Assembly (NCBI GenBank): GCA_963802795.1
Contig: CAWDJV010000005.1
Span: forward strand, 434,001 to 498,000
Reading direction: 5' to 3'
DNA from: JAIBJN01 sp963802795
GTDB taxonomy: Bacteria; Actinomycetota; Thermoleophilia; Gaiellales; Gaiellaceae
Length of the DNA stretch: 64,000 nucleotides
Shown here: piece by piece, positions 60,618 through 64,000 of the stretch
How the letters are laid out: every line of letters starts with the position of its first letter
Position numbering within the stretch: position 1 is the stretch's first letter
Made by a program: the position numbers and the translations under genes
Notes under the pieces: generated by a model
What the model saw: only the letters and a program-made list of their open reading frames with translations
What the model was told of the DNA's origin: nothing
Database searches by the model: none

Positions 60618-60796
60618 TGCGCGACCTCCTCGGGCTCGGGATCGGGCTCGGCCTGCTTGCGCCGGGCCAGCTCCACGAGCTCGCTCGTCTCGCGGTCGAG
60701 CCGGGAGAGCTTGAACGCGTAGATGACGAGGTAGGCGAGCAGGACGCCGAGGACGACGAGGTAGGCGGCGGTGACGTACTTCTCGGCGGTGCTCAC
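60614..60796 (-). CDS. CcmD-like small membrane protein
   Basis: A 60-residue protein with one membrane helix (YVTAAYLVVLGVLLAYLVIY) followed by the charged cytoplasmic end KLSRLDRETSELVELARRKQ. The size, topology and place directly after ccmC match CcmD, the small adaptor that helps release heme-loaded CcmE from the CcmABC complex. Start is a GTG at 60796 overlapping the ccmC stop (GTGA). CcmD is poorly conserved, so the call rests on context. Confidence 0.72.
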   Translation of the reverse strand: MSTAEKYVTAAYLVVLGVLLAYLVIYAFKLSRLDRETSELVELARRKQAEPDPEPEEVAH

Positions 60797-61485
60797 GACA
60801 GCGCCTCCCGCAGCTCGCGGAGCCGCTCGTCGATGCGTTTCCCGGTCAGCTCGTTCACGTAGAGCGAGGCTGCGAGCGCGAGCATCCCCGCGAAACAGAC
60901 GAGGAAGGTGGCGAGCTGGCTCGCCGACAGGCGGGTGTTGACCTGGCTGTCGAACACGACCGGATGGATCAGCCCCTCCGCAAGGCGGATGGCGAGGAAG
61001 CTGACCGGGATGAGCACGACCCCGAAGAGCGCGTAGACGGCGGACATCCGCGCCCGCCGCGGCCCCGGCTCCACGGAGAACCGCAGCATGAAGTACGCGG
61101 AGTAGAAGAGGAAGAGGACGAGGAAGAGGACGAGCTGGCGCTCCTCCCAGGCCCACCAGGTGTTCCAGGAGGTCCGCGCCCAGATCGACCCGGTGACGAG
61201 CGTGAGGATCCCGAAGATGACGCCCATGTGCACGGCCGTGTAGCTCTCCAGGTCGTAGCGCCGGTCGCCGACCCAGAGAAGCCGGAGCGCCTTCCACGCG
61301 GCCCACCCGAAGCAGGCATAGGCCGTCAGCGCGACGGGGACGTGGATGTAGAAGATCCGCTGCCGGAAGCCTTCGAGAGGCGCGTTCGGCACCCAGTAGA
61401 ACGCGAGGGCGACGCCCACGAGGAGCAGCACCGCGGCGGCGGCCGCGAGTGCCGGCGCGCGGCTATTCCGTAACGACGTACTCAA
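60793..61485 (-). CDS. ccmC: Heme exporter/cytochrome c biogenesis protein CcmC
   Basis: About 230 residues with six membrane segments. FRQRIFYIHVPVALTAYACF carries the conserved first His; the WWD motif is seen as SIWARTSWNTWWAWEERQL, with an aspartate replaced by glutamate (WAWE). The second conserved His is in LIHPVVFDS. It handles heme for transfer to CcmE. Only TTG starts are available: 61485 (STSLRNSR follows) or 61509. The former is preferred, overlapping the end of ccmB by 23 bases. Confidence 0.9.
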   Translation of the reverse strand: MSTSLRNSRAPALAAAAAVLLLVGVALAFYWVPNAPLEGFRQRIFYIHVPVALTAYACFGWAAWKALRLLWVGDRRYDLESYTAVHMGVIFGILTLVTGSIWARTSWNTWWAWEERQLVLFLVLFLFYSAYFMLRFSVEPGPRRARMSAVYALFGVVLIPVSFLAIRLAEGLIHPVVFDSQVNTRLSASQLATFLVCFAGMLALAASLYVNELTGKRIDERLRELREALS

Positions 61486-62101
61486 AGCTCGCCCACGACA
61501 GGATCGCAAAGATGAGGTCGTAGAGGACGAGGAAGCCGAGGTAGCGACCCGGATCGTCCCCGATCGACGCCCCCACCCCGCCGACGACGATGGGGATCAC
61601 GAGGGGCAGGAAGAGGAGCGGCAGGAGCAGCTCGCGCGCCCGGCTCGCGGCAGCCATCGCGGCGAGGAGCGTTCCCACCGCGGCCAGTCCGAGGTCGGCG
61701 AGCGCGACCGCCGCGACGAGCTCCCACGTCACCGGCTCGAAGAAGAGCGCGAACGCCGGCAGCGCCACGACCTCCGCGAGCGCGAGGAAGGCCAGCATCG
61801 CGATTCCCTTTCCGAGCCAGATCGCGCTCCGGTCGCAGGGGGCGAGCACGAGCCCGTCGAGGACGCGCTGCTCGCGCTCGGCCGCGAAGGCCCTCGTGAG
61901 CCCGAGGATCGCCGTGAAGACGATCGCCACCCAGAGGAGCCCGTAGGCGGCGACGTCGGAGGCCTCGGCGGGCAGCGAGAAGCTGAAGACGACGAGCGCC
62001 GCGACGACGAAGAGGACCATCGCCGGCAGGGTGTCGCGCGACCTGAGCTCGAGCCGGAGGTCCTTGCGGGCGAGCGTGTGCACGTCCGCGAGATAGGTCA
62101 T
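61463..62101 (-). CDS. ccmB: Heme exporter membrane subunit CcmB
   Basis: A 212-residue ABC permease subunit with six membrane helices. LARKDLRLELRSRDTLPAM at the N-terminus, FAAEREQRVLDGLVLAPCDR in the cytoplasmic loop and VTWELVAAVALADLGLAAVG are typical. The ATG at 62101 lies in the arm of a perfect hairpin. The upstream ccmA frame has no stop and reads directly into this gene, so the two could be made as one 414-residue chain. Separate initiation is assumed because CcmA and CcmB are normally distinct. Confidence 0.9.
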   Translation of the reverse strand: MTYLADVHTLARKDLRLELRSRDTLPAMVLFVVAALVVFSFSLPAEASDVAAYGLLWVAIVFTAILGLTRAFAAEREQRVLDGLVLAPCDRSAIWLGKGIAMLAFLALAEVVALPAFALFFEPVTWELVAAVALADLGLAAVGTLLAAMAAASRARELLLPLLFLPLVIPIVVGGVGASIGDDPGRYLGFLVLYDLIFAILSWASFEYVVTE

Positions 62102-62122
62102 GGGCCCGCCCCGGGCCCATGA
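62098..62122. promoter_or_regulatory. Perfect hairpin over the ccmB start codon
   Basis: Plus-strand TCATGGGCCCG (62098-62108) and CGGGCCCATGA (62112-62122) form 11 base pairs around a three-base loop. In the minus-strand transcript the ccmB ATG (62101-62099) is inside the 3' arm. Such a fold would hide the start unless ribosomes translating ccmA open it, giving translational coupling. The GC-rich fold also makes this a likely place for a sequencing slip. Confidence 0.5.
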
Positions 62123-62707
62123 GGGGGCCAGGGCGAGCCTCGCGGTGGCGAGGCGCTCCACGCGCGCCGGATCGTGCGTGGCGACGACGAGCGTCCGTTC
62201 CCCGGCGAGCCCGTCGAGCTCCGCGTCCAGGAGCGCCACTCCGGACTCGTCGAGGGCCGCGTAGGGCTCGTCGAGGAGCAGGAGGTCCGGCTCGTGGAGG
62301 AGCGTGCGGCAGAGCGCGAGCCGTTGGAGCATCCCGCGGGAGTACCCCGCCACGCGCTCCCCCCTCGCCTCCCAGAGACCGAATCGCTCGAGGAGCATGC
62401 CGATGCGCTCGCGCCGCTCCGGGACGCGGTAGAGGCGCCCGTAGAGGTCGAGGTTCTCGAGCGCCGACAGCTCCCGGTAGACGAGCGGCTCGTGGGCCAG
62501 GTAGCCGATCCGGCCTCGATCTGCGTCGACCTCGATCTCCCCGGCCGTGGGAGCGAGAAGCCCGGCGCAGAGGGCGAGCAAGGTCGACTTCCCGGAACCG
62601 TTCGGGCCGGTCACGAGCAGGAGGTCGCGGTCGGCGACGTCGAGGTCGAGCCCACGGAGAACGCGCTTCGCGCCGAAGCTCCGGCCCAGTCCCCGCGCTG
62701 CGATCAC
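62102..62707 (-). CDS. ccmA: Heme exporter ATP-binding subunit CcmA
   Basis: About 202 residues of ABC ATPase. Walker A VTGPNGSGKSTLLALCAGLL, signature YSRGMLQRLALCRTLLHEP (usual LSxGQ replaced by YSRGM, common in CcmA), Walker B LLLLDEPYAALDE, and the H-loop VVATHDPARVER. GTG start at 62707 overlaps the ubiA-like stop. No stop codon closes it: the frame continues into ccmB. Adding one G to the GGGG run at the junction would end ccmA with TGA overlapping the ccmB ATG, the arrangement used throughout this series. Confidence 0.9.
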
Positions 62708-63567
62708 GCCAGCACGTCCCCCAGCACGAACACGAAGAACGTGACGCTGATGACGCCGTTCATCGTGAAGAAGGCGGCGTCGAGGCGGGTCGTGTCCGCG
62801 GGCGAGACGAGCGAGTGCTCGTAGGCGAGGAGAGCCGCGACCGAGGCGACTCCCAGCCAGTAGAGGACGCCGGCGTCCAGCGCCAGGCCCGCGAGGGCGA
62901 GGAAGGCGACCGTGGCGACATGGCAGGCGCGCGCGACCGCGAACGCCGTTCCGGCGCCGAACCGCGCCGGGATCGAGTGGAGCCCGTGGGCGCGGTCGTG
63001 GTCGAGGTCGAAGAGCGCGTAGAGGACGTCGAAGCCCGCCACCCACGCCGCCACGGCGGCGCCGAGCAGCCAGGCCTCCAGAGGAAGCTCGTTCGTGACC
63101 GCCGCCCAGGCACCGACCGGCGCGAGCCCGTCGACGGCCCCGAGCCAGGCATGCGAGAGCCACGTGACGCGCTTGAGGTAGGGGTAGACGACGAAGGCGG
63201 CGACGGGAATCGGCCAGAGCCAGCGGACGATGGGCTCGAGCTGATAGACGGCCACGAGGAAGACGCCCAGCGAGGCGAGCGAGAAGGCGATCGCCTGCCA
63301 AGGCCGGAGCGCGCCGCTGGGCAGCTCCCTTCCCGCCGTGCGCGGGTTCCTCGCGTCGATCCCGGCGTCGATCAACCGGTTGAGCGCCATGGCGAAGCTG
63401 CGCGCCCCGACCATCGCCACGGTGATCCAGAGGAGATCGGCGGCGCTCGGCACGCCGTCCACCGCGAGGAAAGCGCCGATGTAGGCGAACGGGAGCGCGA
63501 AGACCGTGTGCTCGAACTTGACGAGCGAGAGGAAGAGCTTCGGGTAGCGGAGGACCGCGGCGGTCAT
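62704..63567 (-). CDS. UbiA-family prenyltransferase
   Basis: A 287-residue membrane enzyme with about eight helices. The first Asp-rich motif is MALNRLIDAGIDARNPRT (NxxxD form) and the second DVLYALFDLDHDRAHGLHS; both bind the Mg-prenyl diphosphate. FEHTVFALPFAYIGAFL is typical of the 4-hydroxybenzoate polyprenyltransferase group. Placed with heme and cytochrome c genes it might act in menaquinone (futalosine route, MqnP-like) or heme O synthesis; the lack of heme O synthase-like motifs makes quinone synthesis more likely. It overlaps the next upstream gene by four bases. Confidence 0.85.
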   Translation of the reverse strand: MTAAVLRYPKLFLSLVKFEHTVFALPFAYIGAFLAVDGVPSAADLLWITVAMVGARSFAMALNRLIDAGIDARNPRTAGRELPSGALRPWQAIAFSLASLGVFLVAVYQLEPIVRWLWPIPVAAFVVYPYLKRVTWLSHAWLGAVDGLAPVGAWAAVTNELPLEAWLLGAAVAAWVAGFDVLYALFDLDHDRAHGLHSIPARFGAGTAFAVARACHVATVAFLALAGLALDAGVLYWLGVASVAALLAYEHSLVSPADTTRLDAAFFTMNGVISVTFFVFVLGDVLA

Positions 63568-64000
63568 CCCGTTTGGCGGTGGGCGGTCGGCTCGCCGGCG
63601 AGGAGCTCGAGCGCGTGGCCGAGCGCCGGCCGCAGCACCTCGAAGCCGTCGCGGGCGCCGCCCGGGGAGCCCGGGAGGTTGACGACGAGGGTCGTCCCGA
63701 CGACACCGGCGAGCCCGCGGGACAGCAGCCCGTGTGGCGTCTTGGCGCGGGAATCGGCCCGGAGTGCCTCTGCGATCCCGGGTGCTGGGCGGTCGAGAAG
63801 CTCGGCGGTCGCCTCGGGAGTGACGTCGCGCGGCCCGAGACCCGTCCCCCCCGTCGTCAGCACGATGCCCGTGACGGCTGCCAGCTCGCCGATGGCGGCT
63901 GTGATCGCTGCGCGCTCGTCAGGGACGACCCGGCGCTCGACCTCGTAGCCCTCCTCGCCCAGAAGCTCCGCGAGGACCTCGCCGCTTCGGTCCTCGCGCT
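63564..64000 (-). CDS. MogA/MoaB-family molybdenum cofactor protein (runs off the right edge)
   Basis: The reverse frame is open to the window end and gives about 145 residues lacking the first few. The visible N-terminal part (EDRSGEVLAELLGEEGYEVE) and the signature IVLTTGGTGLGPRDVTPEA, then FEVLRPALGHALELL at the end, identify the MoaB/MogA fold that adenylylates molybdopterin. NLPGSPGGARDGFE is the second conserved loop. The ATGA overlap with the prenyltransferase makes it the first visible gene of the leftward series. Confidence 0.88.
   Translation of the reverse strand, partial: REDRSGEVLAELLGEEGYEVERRVVPDERAAITAAIGELAAVTGIVLTTGGTGLGPRDVTPEATAELLDRPAPGIAEALRADSRAKTPHGLLSRGLAGVVGTTLVVNLPGSPGGARDGFEVLRPALGHALELLAGEPTAHRQTG

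Noticed and set aside
1..64000. CRISPR arrays, transposase genes, phage genes, rRNA
   Set aside because: No regularly spaced repeats, transposase-like or phage-like proteins, or rRNA sequence were seen on either strand.

Overview
This is a high-GC, gene-dense chromosomal stretch of about 70 genes with a bacterial core-metabolism character. It has a complete 14-gene complex I operon, a lipoate/2-oxoacid dehydrogenase operon, and heme and cytochrome c maturation genes. It also has an MtrA-MtrB-LpqB-like two-component locus, a DUF3107-like small protein, an actinobacterial-style Mrp ATPase without a CxxC pair, and a fused EtfB-EtfA. Together these suggest an actinobacterium, most plausibly a deep-branching lineage such as Thermoleophilia/Gaiellales. 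That placement is inference from gene content; no rRNA is present. I see no phage, transposase gene or CRISPR array.

Layout. 1-2375: the start of an MFS transporter (-), then Nudix, ASCH and NmrA-like genes (+) and a zinc-ribbon protein (-). 2419-7718: E1 alpha, E1 beta, E2, lipB, lipA (+), i.e. a 2-oxoacid dehydrogenase together with the enzymes that attach and build its lipoyl cofactor. 7755-12905: fumC (-), a secreted HExxH protein with three C-terminal repeats (+), a ferredoxin-NADP reductase and an IscA/ErpA-type protein (-). 13057-27155: nuoA to nuoN (+). 27163-31800: a flavoprotein disulfide oxidoreductase, a cyclic-nucleotide-binding protein, a YpdA-like flavoprotein and a membrane class III cyclase, tightly packed behind nuoN. 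31726-34321: membrane protein, UPF0173 hydrolase, small unknown, Mrp. 34365-41196: response regulator, histidine kinase, GerMN lipoprotein, ECF sigma factor, anti-sigma-like protein, L,D-transpeptidase, GNAT; this looks like an envelope-sensing and remodelling locus. 41207-50554 is mostly minus strand (IMPase, DUF1015, YchF-like, DUF3107-like, methylmalonyl-CoA epimerase, FtsH-like protease, nicotinate phosphoribosyltransferase, DUF1385, M20 peptidase), with a YhaM-like HD protein on plus. 50580-54440 (+): rarA, fused EtfBA, alpha/beta hydrolase. 54437-55446: arginase (-) and tRNA-Phe (+). 55635-64000 (-): reading leftwards, mogA/moaB, ubiA-like, ccmA, ccmB, ccmC, ccmD-like, hemX-like, hemA, hemC, hemD, SAM hydrolase, methyltransferase, one nearly continuously overlapping series.

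Two themes stand out. First, several clear genes are broken by single-base shifts (E1 alpha, E2, nuoG, nuoH, the cyclic-nucleotide-binding gene, DUF1015), and two more junctions look wrong in a similar way (no stop in nuoI, no stop between ccmA and ccmB). Most lie in or beside short G/C runs, so sequence error is the simplest explanation, but it should be tested. Second, genes are otherwise packed with ATGA-type overlaps, and the few spacers inside operons carry hairpins that recur: one family has copies at about 6774, 35071 and 49222, another at about 9181 and 17701. In three cases the spacer is bracketed by a duplicated sequence at the stop/start junction, as if a small element had been inserted there. 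A separate 164-nt rod-like fold at 44971-45134 is the best candidate for an unannotated structured RNA.
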